Part shown: positions 16,917-25,469 of the stretch, piece after piece | Layout: each line of letters starts with the position of its first letter | How positions within the stretch are numbered: the stretch's first letter is position 1 | Assembly (NCBI GenBank): GCA_947451105.1 | Contig: CANFXY010000017.1 | Coordinates: 1 to 32,314 of the forward strand | DNA from: Bacteroidota bacterium | GTDB lineage: Bacteria > Bacteroidota > Bacteroidia > NS11-12g > UBA955 | Length of the DNA: 32,314 nucleotides | Direction of reading: 5' to 3' | Notes under the pieces: generated by a model | Told to the model about the DNA's origin: nothing | The model's input: the letters and a program-made list of their open reading frames with translations, nothing else | Databases searched by the model: none | Made by a program: the position numbers and the translations under genes

Positions 16917-17705
16917 TTATTTTTTGTCGTCTTTAAATTGAGGCATGTAGTAAATACCTATTTGCAAACCAAGTGCCCATAGGTGGTGTCTTTCATTGCT
17001 GGAGTTTGCATTCAGGGTTGGGATGAAAATTTCGGGTTGAACAAATACCCAAGTACTTTTATTGTAAAGCATATTTTCAATCCGCAAGCCAGCTTGAATG
17101 TTGACATTGATACGGTCTACATTTTCAGCAGGATTTTTCAAGGTGTAAACTTTTTGATTCCCTCGGGTTGAAAATCCGTGAAGGACCGCTCTGACATCAT
17201 GTTTTATTAAGGCAGAAAGTGAACCTCCATAAATGAGATGCACAATGGTAGATGTTTTCTTTTTCGAGGATATTTGTTGAGAGAACAACAAGGGAATAGC
17301 CAAATAATTATAGCGGTAGTTAAAATCAACATATGCACCACCTGTTTGTGAAAGATCGTTCATTATCCCAATTTCCGGATGTATTGTATCCAAAAAACGC
17401 AGATTGTCTTTCTTCCGCGTAAATCCGAAGTTTTGAAACTGCAAACCAATATAAAAACGGTTTTTTGACTTATATTTAGTAGACACCATAAAAGCCATTG
17501 ATATGGCATCACGGCTGCGATCAGCCTTCTTGATTGAATCTTTAAATGATTGAGGATAATTACCCTTGTAGCTTATCAGCCTGTTGCCAATGGTTGGTTC
17601 AATTGACAAAGAATAATTAAGCAACAAAGACGATTGAGCGTGTGCTGAAATAGCGGAACAAACCAGAGTAATCGAGGGGATTAAAAACTTAAACAAGCTA
17701 TACAT
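16917..17705 (-). CDS. Outer-membrane protein with signal peptide, function unknown
   Basis: From the ATG at 17705 this encodes 262 residues. It begins with a clear signal peptide (MYSLFKFLIPSITLVCSAIS, then AHAQ) and continues as an Ala/Tyr/Phe-rich beta-strand protein with segments such as FYIGLQFQNFGF and ENMLYNKSTWVFVQPEIF, typical of porT-like or OmpA-sized barrels. The frame is open further upstream to 17840 inside the MATE gene, but that part lacks a signal sequence and overlaps the MATE end, so the 17705 start is chosen (19 nt after the MATE stop). It lies between the MATE and dtd genes in one unit. No specific family recognised. Confidence 0.72.
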   Translation of the reverse strand: MYSLFKFLIPSITLVCSAISAHAQSSLLLNYSLSIEPTIGNRLISYKGNYPQSFKDSIKKADRSRDAISMAFMVSTKYKSKNRFYIGLQFQNFGFTRKKDNLRFLDTIHPEIGIMNDLSQTGGAYVDFNYRYNYLAIPLLFSQQISSKKKTSTIVHLIYGGSLSALIKHDVRAVLHGFSTRGNQKVYTLKNPAENVDRINVNIQAGLRIENMLYNKSTWVFVQPEIFIPTLNANSSNERHHLWALGLQIGIYYMPQFKDDKK

Positions 17706-17724
17706 AAAATTTAAACAAAAAAGG

Positions 17725-19080
17725 TTAAGATTCATCTTCAAAGACCAAGCGCTTTGCTTTGGTTTTGTAATTAAAACGGTGCAAGAGCAAGGTAGCGGCA
17801 AAACTAAGTCCAAGCACAAATGCAATCCAAATACCCTCAATACCCATGTTTAATTCAAAACACAGATAATAAGCACCTGGCATCATAAACACCCAATAAG
17901 CGACAAGCGCAATAATCCCAGTTATTTTTGTGTCTTTGATCCCACGTAATGCACCAGCGCCAACTGCTTGCAGACCATCACTGATTTGAAAAAAGGCAGC
18001 TAAAATGATTAAGGATGGTGTCATGGCCAAAAGTTTAACGTCATCGGTGTAAATAAAAGGAATTTCTTCATTGAAGACCATGAACAAAATGGCAAAGACC
18101 AGTTCGATGGCAATGGTTAGGCCGATTGCCGCAAAACCAGCTTTGCGCACCCCAATTGCATCTTTCGCTCCATAATGGTTGCCAACCACAATACTAGAGG
18201 CTGCAGAAATGCCGAGTACAAACATGTAGGTAATAGACGCTAAATTGATTGCAATTTGATGGGCTCCTGAATGCAATTCAGAAATACGACCGGCCAATAT
18301 TAAAGCATATGAAAATGCTGCTATTTCAAAGAAATAAGTAAATCCAACAGGAAATCCAATTCTAAAAATGGACCAAACATAAGACTTCAATTCTCTTTCC
18401 ATTTTTTTAAGGGCTAAAAAACGAGGATGTAACCAAGTCCATGTTAGCATTAAAAAAGCCATTGCGTAACGGGCAATTACAGTGGCCCATGCAGCTCCGG
18501 CCATTCCCATTTCTGGGGCACCATACTTACCAAAAATCAATGCATTATTCAAAACAACATTAAGCAATAGCCCAAAGAAAGTGACATACATTGAAATTTG
18601 AGTTTTTCCCAAACCGTCCATCACTTGCTTGCCATTGTTAAAGAAGAGCAAGGCTGGAAGAGAGAAATTGACAATCCACAAATACTCTTTTGCCAACACA
18701 GAGATTGCAGGGGTTTGACCAAACCATTCGAAGTTATAATATAAAATAAAATTAAGCCCCATCAAACCGGCACTTAATAGTATACTAACCCAAAGTGAAG
18801 AGAAAAAAACAGGGATTGCTTGTTGCGGTTTGCCCTCTCCTTCTGCGATCGATATGATGGTACTCACTGCATAAAGGGTGCCTATTCCAATTAAAGAGAA
18901 TAAAAAGAACACTGCGTTTCCAACACCAGCTGAACTCATTGACACGGTATTGTAACGTCCCAACATAACGACATCCGCAAATCCCATTAACACCAAACCC
19001 AATTGGCCTATGGTAATTGGAATTGCCAAACGGGCTATACTTTTAACGGTGCTGCGGTATTCTTTAAGTTTAAAAATCAA
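17725..19080 (-). CDS. MATE family multidrug/toxin efflux transporter
   Basis: A 451-residue inner-membrane antiporter with twelve predicted helices in two homologous halves. It opens RLAIPITIGQLGLVLMGFADVVMLGRY, and the second half begins near FRIGFPVGFTYFFEIAAFSYALI. The family exports cationic drugs or metabolites in exchange for Na+ or H+; the substrate is not predictable. The reading frame starts with TTG at 19080 and the first in-frame ATG is residue 32, inside helix 1. The TTG start is therefore the most sensible choice. The C-terminus ends KRLVFEDES. It heads a unit with an outer-membrane protein gene and dtd. Confidence 0.93.
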   Translation of the reverse strand: MIFKLKEYRSTVKSIARLAIPITIGQLGLVLMGFADVVMLGRYNTVSMSSAGVGNAVFFLFSLIGIGTLYAVSTIISIAEGEGKPQQAIPVFFSSLWVSILLSAGLMGLNFILYYNFEWFGQTPAISVLAKEYLWIVNFSLPALLFFNNGKQVMDGLGKTQISMYVTFFGLLLNVVLNNALIFGKYGAPEMGMAGAAWATVIARYAMAFLMLTWTWLHPRFLALKKMERELKSYVWSIFRIGFPVGFTYFFEIAAFSYALILAGRISELHSGAHQIAINLASITYMFVLGISAASSIVVGNHYGAKDAIGVRKAGFAAIGLTIAIELVFAILFMVFNEEIPFIYTDDVKLLAMTPSLIILAAFFQISDGLQAVGAGALRGIKDTKITGIIALVAYWVFMMPGAYYLCFELNMGIEGIWIAFVLGLSFAATLLLHRFNYKTKAKRLVFEDES

Positions 19081-19310
19081 TGGGGTGCGAAGATACTACA
19101 AATAATTAGAGGAAAATGGAGATGTAAATTGATTCTCAAATTGATTATTGACAAAAAAAACATAAGAAATTCAAAATCTAGGAAAACCACTTTTCGCATT
19201 TCAGGGAAAAAACAATAAATTTCATACCGAAAAAACCGCGATTCGAAAATTATTGCGCTCATTTACAGGAGTTTATTAAACATCGTTATATTTATTAAAA
19301 TTATATGTTA

Positions 19311-19318
19311 TAACTTTG
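19311..19318 (+). promoter_or_regulatory. Candidate -7 element of the 97-residue orphan gene
   Basis: TAACTTTG matches TAnnTTTG, with the ATG 18 nt further on at 19337. The upstream -33 position holds only TTTATT, so the -33 element is weak. This is the best sign that the small downstream gene is real. Confidence 0.45.
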
Positions 19319-19336
19319 TTATAAATCAAAACCACT

Positions 19337-19630
19337 ATGCAATACATTTTACATTATGACAAAAAACGCTATGTTTATATGCGTGACGTGCACAAAGACC
19401 ATTTGTTATTTGCTGTACTTAAAGAACAACACGAAATTTATTTAGATGTATTAAATAAATTCAACAGTGAGCCAGATGAAGTTCCCGATGATTATAGTTT
19501 GGAGGTTATGCAGATGACGGAAGTATCAGAAGATGTTTATTCATTAGAAAACCACAAAACATTGAGGTATCCTATTCGCGACTTATTCTATGCTTTAGCA
19601 TTTCCTATAGGAAGTAGAATAAGTGCTTAA
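19337..19630 (+). CDS. Small acidic protein of unknown function
   Basis: A 97-residue cytosolic-looking protein with no signal peptide or membrane segment. It opens MQYILHYDKKRYVYMRDVHK, has an acidic centre (SEPDEVPDDYSLEVMQMTEVSEDVYS), and ends LFYALAFPIGSRISA. I recognise no family. Support for coding comes from a -7 element upstream, an isolated position on the plus strand with no gene on the opposite strand, and normal codon use. It is convergent with the PKD gene; the hairpin at 19644-19671 separates the two. Confidence 0.6.
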   Translation: MQYILHYDKKRYVYMRDVHKDHLLFAVLKEQHEIYLDVLNKFNSEPDEVPDDYSLEVMQMTEVSEDVYSLENHKTLRYPIRDLFYALAFPIGSRISA

Positions 19631-19643
19631 GCTGTAAAAGAAA

Positions 19644-19671
19644 ACCGGCCTTTCTAATTATAGAAAAGCCG
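19644..19671 (-). terminator. Terminator after the PKD-repeat gene
   Basis: CCGGCCTTTCTA / TAGAAAAGCCGG forms a 12-bp stem with one mismatch and an ATTA loop. On the minus strand it is followed by TTTTCTTTTA, so it best fits the end of the giant gene that stops at 19715. It may also block the convergent small gene. Confidence 0.7.
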
Positions 19672-19714
19672 GCTTCATCAACAAAAAATATGTAATTATT
19701 AAGAACTGTTCGTA

Positions 19715-22700
19715 TTATCTCAACAAGGTTAGAGTACCTCTGAAGGTAAACTGATCGTTGTTGATGTATTGACCATTGACAGTGAAAACGTATACATCTT
19801 GGGTGCATAATTCACCATTGTATGTACCATCCCACTCAGCGTCTAGGTCGTTTGTTTCGTATACCAATTCGCCCCAACGTGTAAACACTTTAAAGCTGTA
19901 ACCGGTAGTTTTAACATTAAATGTAGAAGGTTTGAATCCTTCGTTTCTGCCATTGTTATTTGGAGAGAAGGCATTTGGAACGTATACATAACCTTCTTTA
20001 AATGTTCCAATGTAATTGTGCTTAAGCATGGTGTCTGTGCAACCATAAGAATTGGTAGCAATCAATTTTACAGAATATTGACCAACTTCTTGAATGTTAA
20101 AAGAAGGATCTCTCAAGGTAGAGCCATCAATAACATTGTTAAAGCTATCGTAGATATACCAGTTGTATTTGATTGCGTTGTTGCTAATGTTTTGCATTGA
20201 GAACACTGCATTTGGCAAGTTTAAGAATCTTTTATTGGTAAAGAAATCTGCGTCAGGGCGAGGCAATACTGTAATCATATAGTTTACAGTTTTAGAGCTT
20301 GTACCACCAGTACCAATCGCGATAAGGGTTACATCCCATTTTCCAGCGAATTTGAACACATGGGTAGGTTCTTTTTCGTATGAATCAGGGGTACCGTCAC
20401 CAAACACCCATCTGTAAGATTGTGCATTGATGGTGTTGTTTTTGAAGTGAACGGTTAAAGCTGCGCAACCTTGAGTGGTATCAGCAGAGAAATCAATTTC
20501 TGGTTTTGGATCTTCTACAAACAATGGCTTAGATACCACATCGCTGCATTGTTGGTTCCAAATAGTTAGTGTTACTTCTTTGTTGCCTGCAGTGGTGTAT
20601 GTATGAACCGGGTGTTTAACACCTTTGTTTTGGGTTGGGAAACTTGCATCTCCAAAGTTCCACTCATACGTTAGGTTATCAACGTTGGTGCTGTTTATGG
20701 TTGGGTTAGAAGTAAAGGTAACAATTGCATTTGGCAATTTTGGCATAGCTGGCAAGAAAGAGAAATCTGCTTTTGGTTTTTCCAATACTTTAAAGAAAGT
20801 ATTTCCATCGCTGCTGTCTACACAACCATCTTTATCGTAACCAAACAACATAACTTTATAGTTTCCGTAGCGGTTGTATACATAAGTTGGGTTAACCTCG
20901 TTAGACAAGCCACCATCGCCAAAGCTCCAGAAATATCTTACTGCACTTTGAGATTTATTGGTGAAATTAACAATTCCTTTTTCACAAGCAATTAGAGGAC
21001 TGTTATCAAAGTCGATGTGCATTTTAGGCTTTACTTTGATAATCTGCATGGTGCTATCTACACATTGGTATGAATTCTTGATATACAATTTAACCGTGTG
21101 GAAAGTATCTTTTTCATTAGATGAAGGCAATAAAGCAGAGAAGCTTGAAGAAGAAACTGCGTTCAATTCATTGATTACCCATGTATTGCTCACATTGAAT
21201 TTAGACTTATTGATAAATTGGTAGTTACCTGCATCGCAAGGATCGTTTCTTTGCGCTTTAAAATCAGCAACTGGCTTAGGATAAACATAAACATTGGTAG
21301 ATGTTGTATCGTTGCAGTTGAATCTTTGTCTGTACAAGGTAACTTTAGGCTGCATGGTTAAGTTTCCCATTAGGTTCACATAAGTGTGTTTAACACTATC
21401 AGTTGTAGCCAAAGTGGTGTTATCACCAAAATCCCAGTATAAAGTTTTGAATGATTTGGAAGCATGGGTCATTGAAACCGCAAGGTCAGTGCAACCAACA
21501 ACTTTATCTAAAATTAATTTATCTCCTGGCTTGTTCACCAAGTGAATGGTTTTGTATGCGGTATCTCTGCAATTAGAAGCAGATTTAACCTCCAAACTTA
21601 CGTTGAAGAAAGTATCTCTTCCGTTGCTGGCCATTTTAGGGAAAGTATGTTTTGGGTTAACAGCCACCGAGCTGGTGTTGTCGCCAAATTTCCAAGTATA
21701 TTGGTAACCGCCTAAAGTGGTATTGATTAAGTTGATGCTTTGCTTAGCACATACTGAGTCAGCAGAGAAAACGAAATCAGCTTTAGGGCGACCAACAACG
21801 ATTACTTGTTGGTAAACTGTATCGCTTAAGCAACCATAATTAGAAGCTACTTGGTGAGCGATTACATATAATGAATCAAACAAAGGCAAACCAGGTAAGA
21901 TGAAGTTTTGAGAAGCAGCACCTAATTTTTGGCTGTTTCCTTGTCCCCAGAAGTATTGAGCAGCATTGGTTGAATTGTCTGTTACTTTTAAATTAAGTGG
22001 TGCGCAGGCTTTTTTCGTAGAAACATTGAAAGAAGCAACTGGTTTTGGTCTTACTGTTACCATAGTGCTTGCAGTATCTTTACAACCATAGAAGCTTATA
22101 GCTTGGTATTTAATTGTGAAGTTAAGATCAGCATTGCTGTTGTTGATGAAAACAGTTGAATCATCTTTAGACGTTGATTGGTAGTTGTTACCAAAATTCC
22201 ATGCATGGGTCAATGCTTTACCATCTTTAGAAATCGAAAGGTTTTTAGTAGAAACAGTTAATGGCGTGCAACCTGAAATTTTATTTAAAGTAAATTTAGC
22301 TGCTGGTTGTGGGTGAACAGTGATATTAACTACTGCACTATCAACACAAGCATGCTCGCTGCTTCCGATTAATTTTACTGCATAAACTGTATCATTATAG
22401 TTTGAAGCTTTATAGCTTGCTGAGAAATTCTTAGCTGTTGAAGTAAAACCATTGCCTGAGTTCCATTTGAAAGTCATGATGTTGATGCTACCAGTATCTT
22501 TTGGAGACGATTGGTTGTTGAAGCTAACTGGCAATACTGCGCAACCAGAAGTTTTATCAGCGGTAAAGCTTACCAAAGGTTTTGGATATACCCTTACTGA
22601 TTTAGAAACAGAATCGATACAACCATTAATACTGGTAACTTTTAATTTCACTGAGTAAACAGTGTCTTTGCTGTTGCTAGGGCTAAATGTATTTGAAGGA

Positions 22701-25279
22701 TTAGCAGAATTGCTGGTAGAGCCATTGTTAAAATTCCAAGCATGGCTCAAAGAATTAAATGTTTTACCATTGTTTGCATAAGACATGTTATTGAATGACA
22801 CTTGCAATGGGCCACAGCCTTTGTCGGCGCTTAAACCAAATGCAGCAGTTGGTGCTGGAAAAACTTTAACAGTTGTGTTCACAGAATCTTTACAAGAAGC
22901 CCAGTTGCTAACCAACAAACTTACTTTATAAGTGGTATCACGAGTTTTTGCAGCTGCGTAGCTTGCACTAGGGTTTTTAAGATTAGAATTGGTTCCATTT
23001 CCTAAATTCCAATTGTAAGAATATCCAAAAGTTGATTGGTTGTTAAAGTTAACACTTACAAGACTGCAACCAGAATCTTTGTTTGTAACAATTGCTTTAG
23101 GGTTTTTAGGTGTGAATACAGATTGGGTGAAGGTATCACCTAGGCAAGAAGAAGAACTTGTTGCAATTAGGGTAACATTTAAAACTGTAGAGTCTGTATA
23201 GATGGTAGTATCGTTAGCAGAAAATGCTGTTGATCTTAAATTGCCATTAACATACCATTTGTAATCTTTACCATAAAATGATTTGTTGGTAAATTTGAAC
23301 GTTACAGGATTACAAGCATAAGTCTTGTTCACATCAAATTGGGCTTTAGCACCTGGCTTAATGTTTAATGAACGGTAAGCAGTGTCTTTGCAACCTGAAC
23401 CAGTTCCAGCTATTAAACGGATAGTAAATGATCCGGTAGTAGAATATGCATGTTTGGTTGCAGCATTTAATCCATTGGTTAAGGTGCTGTTGTCACCGAA
23501 GCTCCAGATGTTGGTGGTAGAGTTTGTTGATTGGTTAACAAACGCTATAGAATCGAAAGTACATCCAGTGGTATCTGCAGTAAATTTAGCTTTAGGCAAA
23601 CCGTAAGCCGTAAATGTTTGTTGGAAAGTGTCATTTCCACAAGTATCGCTAACCATTAATTTGATGGTGTAGTTACCTGGTGTATTAAAAACTTTAGCAG
23701 CAGGATTTGCAGATGTAGAAGTTGTAGTATCTCCAAGAACCCATTTGTATTTAGGGTTGTTGAAATAAGAAGTAGTTGTATTGGTAAAATTAACAGTAAC
23801 TGGCGCACAAGTGCCGGTGATGTTAGCAAAAGCAGCATGCGGTTTGTCGTTTACTCTAAAAGTTCTTGTTAAAGTATTGTCGCCACATTTGTTTGTTACT
23901 TTTAAAGCTATGGTATTGTTACCTGGATTGGTAAAAGTATAATTTAGAATAGAATCTGTTTTAGTAATTACAGTACTGCCATCAGTGATCGTCCAAAGGC
24001 GGGTTATTCCCCTGCCTTTAGACGTGTCGCGTAGACTAACTGACAAAGGCTTGCAGCCTCTGTTTGAAGAAAAAGTGAAAGCAGCTACTGGATTGTAGTA
24101 AACTTGAACTTTTCCTTTGAAGGTATCGTTACCACATGCGCTCTTTGCGATGAGCGTAACGGTATAATCACCTTCTTTTTTGTATTTGTGGTATTGAGCG
24201 GTTTTGCTATTGATCCAACCTACAGTAGTGCCATCACCAAAATCCCAAAAATAAGATTTGATGTCTGGTGTTAAGCAATATAAATCGCTTGATAGGTTAT
24301 TGAAAACATGGTCACTGTTTGGGTTACATGTTGTGGTTACACTCCAAAGAGCTTTGTCTTTTTCACTGATATCGATTGGGTTCCAGGTAGTGAAAGAAGA
24401 ACCGCATACATTGGTTGCAGTAATTTTAATTACACCTGAACAAACACCTTTCTTGTAGGTATGGGAAAGGGTATCTTTAGCACCAGTGTGTGGCAAAGAT
24501 GTTTTATCACCGTTACCCCAGTCAACAAGGAAAGTGGTGTTGTTAGAAATGTTATATGAGTTGTTAACGATTTTTAAAGTATGAGGGGCACAACCGCGGT
24601 TGCTACCAGATGTCGGTCCAACGATACCTGCAGTAGGTATTCTTTGGTTGTATATCGTTCCATAAACCGTGTCTATGCAATTGCCATTGGTTGTAACAAT
24701 TTTAACTGTGAAAACACCAAGTGAGCTATATCTGTGCGTTTTGTATGTATTTGGCAATAAATTTCCAGATGCAGTGTCTTTGCTGCCATCTCCCCAAAAG
24801 ATTTTTAAGTTCTTTAAAGTATCAGCTGATTTGAAGTTAATGCTGAACGTATCAGGATCATTTACAAATTGAAGACAGTTCATCCAAGAAGGAGATAAAC
24901 TGTAACTCATGTTTTGATCCAAGATCGTTTTCGCATTAGATGCAACAGTTATAGATGTTAATGAACTAGAGTCAATACATCCTGAAGAATCTTTCACAAA
25001 CAATCTTATACCGTGTGCGCCTGTTTTCTTTAAAAGCAAAACAATGCTGTCTTTACCTTTTATGGTATCAGACATTTTAACGTTATCTAATTTGTACCAA
25101 TACTTCGCCGTATTCTTTTGTGAACCCGTTGAAGTGTTAACGGCTTTAACAATGTAAGGAAGACCACATGTGTGCGTGGTATTAGTAGTGATACTTGGCG
25201 TTACATTGCAAGCGTAAGTGTTTCTACCTAAAACTAGGAGAAAGATGAAAATTAGACTTTTGAAACTTAATAATTTCAT
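19715..25279 (-). CDS. Giant PKD-repeat protein with gliding-motility-associated (type IX secretion, type B) C-terminal domain
   Basis: An 1854-residue secreted protein. The signal peptide (residues 1-23, ending NTYA) leads into about 20 PKD-like beta-sandwich units of roughly 80-95 residues. Well-kept units show YxWxFGDG-type cores (for example YFWDFGDGTTV, YFWSFGDGGLS, YRWVFGDGTPD), a GC near the start and GCxDT near the end; the pair of Cys probably forms a disulfide. Residues 1763-1854 match the CHU_C domain: VPNAFSPNNNG, FKVFTRWGELVYET, WDGTYNGE, DVYVFTVNGQY. This domain targets proteins to the type IX secretion system and attaches or releases them at the cell surface. The role is likely adhesin or matrix-like; no enzymatic domain is seen. 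It is monocistronic, with a strong promoter and a terminator. Confidence 0.93.
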   Translation of the reverse strand: MKLLSFKSLIFIFLLVLGRNTYACNVTPSITTNTTHTCGLPYIVKAVNTSTGSQKNTAKYWYKLDNVKMSDTIKGKDSIVLLLKKTGAHGIRLFVKDSSGCIDSSSLTSITVASNAKTILDQNMSYSLSPSWMNCLQFVNDPDTFSINFKSADTLKNLKIFWGDGSKDTASGNLLPNTYKTHRYSSLGVFTVKIVTTNGNCIDTVYGTIYNQRIPTAGIVGPTSGSNRGCAPHTLKIVNNSYNISNNTTFLVDWGNGDKTSLPHTGAKDTLSHTYKKGVCSGVIKITATNVCGSSFTTWNPIDISEKDKALWSVTTTCNPNSDHVFNNLSSDLYCLTPDIKSYFWDFGDGTTVGWINSKTAQYHKYKKEGDYTVTLIAKSACGNDTFKGKVQVYYNPVAAFTFSSNRGCKPLSVSLRDTSKGRGITRLWTITDGSTVITKTDSILNYTFTNPGNNTIALKVTNKCGDNTLTRTFRVNDKPHAAFANITGTCAPVTVNFTNTTTSYFNNPKYKWVLGDTTTSTSANPAAKVFNTPGNYTIKLMVSDTCGNDTFQQTFTAYGLPKAKFTADTTGCTFDSIAFVNQSTNSTTNIWSFGDNSTLTNGLNAATKHAYSTTGSFTIRLIAGTGSGCKDTAYRSLNIKPGAKAQFDVNKTYACNPVTFKFTNKSFYGKDYKWYVNGNLRSTAFSANDTTIYTDSTVLNVTLIATSSSSCLGDTFTQSVFTPKNPKAIVTNKDSGCSLVSVNFNNQSTFGYSYNWNLGNGTNSNLKNPSASYAAAKTRDTTYKVSLLVSNWASCKDSVNTTVKVFPAPTAAFGLSADKGCGPLQVSFNNMSYANNGKTFNSLSHAWNFNNGSTSNSANPSNTFSPSNSKDTVYSVKLKVTSINGCIDSVSKSVRVYPKPLVSFTADKTSGCAVLPVSFNNQSSPKDTGSINIMTFKWNSGNGFTSTAKNFSASYKASNYNDTVYAVKLIGSSEHACVDSAVVNITVHPQPAAKFTLNKISGCTPLTVSTKNLSISKDGKALTHAWNFGNNYQSTSKDDSTVFINNSNADLNFTIKYQAISFYGCKDTASTMVTVRPKPVASFNVSTKKACAPLNLKVTDNSTNAAQYFWGQGNSQKLGAASQNFILPGLPLFDSLYVIAHQVASNYGCLSDTVYQQVIVVGRPKADFVFSADSVCAKQSINLINTTLGGYQYTWKFGDNTSSVAVNPKHTFPKMASNGRDTFFNVSLEVKSASNCRDTAYKTIHLVNKPGDKLILDKVVGCTDLAVSMTHASKSFKTLYWDFGDNTTLATTDSVKHTYVNLMGNLTMQPKVTLYRQRFNCNDTTSTNVYVYPKPVADFKAQRNDPCDAGNYQFINKSKFNVSNTWVINELNAVSSSSFSALLPSSNEKDTFHTVKLYIKNSYQCVDSTMQIIKVKPKMHIDFDNSPLIACEKGIVNFTNKSQSAVRYFWSFGDGGLSNEVNPTYVYNRYGNYKVMLFGYDKDGCVDSSDGNTFFKVLEKPKADFSFLPAMPKLPNAIVTFTSNPTINSTNVDNLTYEWNFGDASFPTQNKGVKHPVHTYTTAGNKEVTLTIWNQQCSDVVSKPLFVEDPKPEIDFSADTTQGCAALTVHFKNNTINAQSYRWVFGDGTPDSYEKEPTHVFKFAGKWDVTLIAIGTGGTSSKTVNYMITVLPRPDADFFTNKRFLNLPNAVFSMQNISNNAIKYNWYIYDSFNNVIDGSTLRDPSFNIQEVGQYSVKLIATNSYGCTDTMLKHNYIGTFKEGYVYVPNAFSPNNNGRNEGFKPSTFNVKTTGYSFKVFTRWGELVYETNDLDAEWDGTYNGELCTQDVYVFTVNGQYINNDQFTFRGTLTLLR

Positions 25280-25301
25280 GGACTTTTTTTGTTGATTAAA
25301 T

Positions 25302-25331
25302 CAAAGTTATGACCGAACCCTTTCAATGCAA
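25302..25331 (-). promoter_or_regulatory. Promoter of the PKD-repeat gene
   Basis: TTG (25331-25329) is followed after 19 nt by TAACTTTG (25309-25302), an ideal Bacteroidota arrangement. The ATG at 25279 is 22 nt beyond the -7 element, giving a short leader. Confidence 0.7.
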
Positions 25332-25403
25332 GTTTTTTAAAAAAAAATTTAAAAAAAACTTAAAATCGTCATAAAACACTGATTATCAGCGTAAAAAAAT
25401 CAA

Positions 25404-25440
25404 AAAAAATAAGACCAGGCATAACCTGGTCTTATTTTTT
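25404..25440 (-). terminator. Terminator after the TPP-riboswitch-controlled receptor gene
   Basis: A 16-bp stem (AATAAGACCAGG / CCTGGTCTTATT plus four A-T pairs) with a CATAA loop. A and T runs on the flanks make it work on either strand. It lies 30 nt past the receptor stop at 25470 and isolates that gene from the PKD gene. Confidence 0.88.
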
Positions 25441-25469
25441 GTTTAACGAAACGAATATTTAGTTAAACA

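Noticed and set aside
17706-17840. Upstream extension of the outer-membrane protein into the MATE gene
   Set aside because: The extension is the MATE coding sequence in another frame, and the signal peptide begins at the ATG at 17705.
19715-25279. Tandem DNA repeats or a CRISPR-like array within the long PKD gene
   Set aside because: Repeats are at protein level only and have diverged at DNA level; units are 240-280 bp and in frame.
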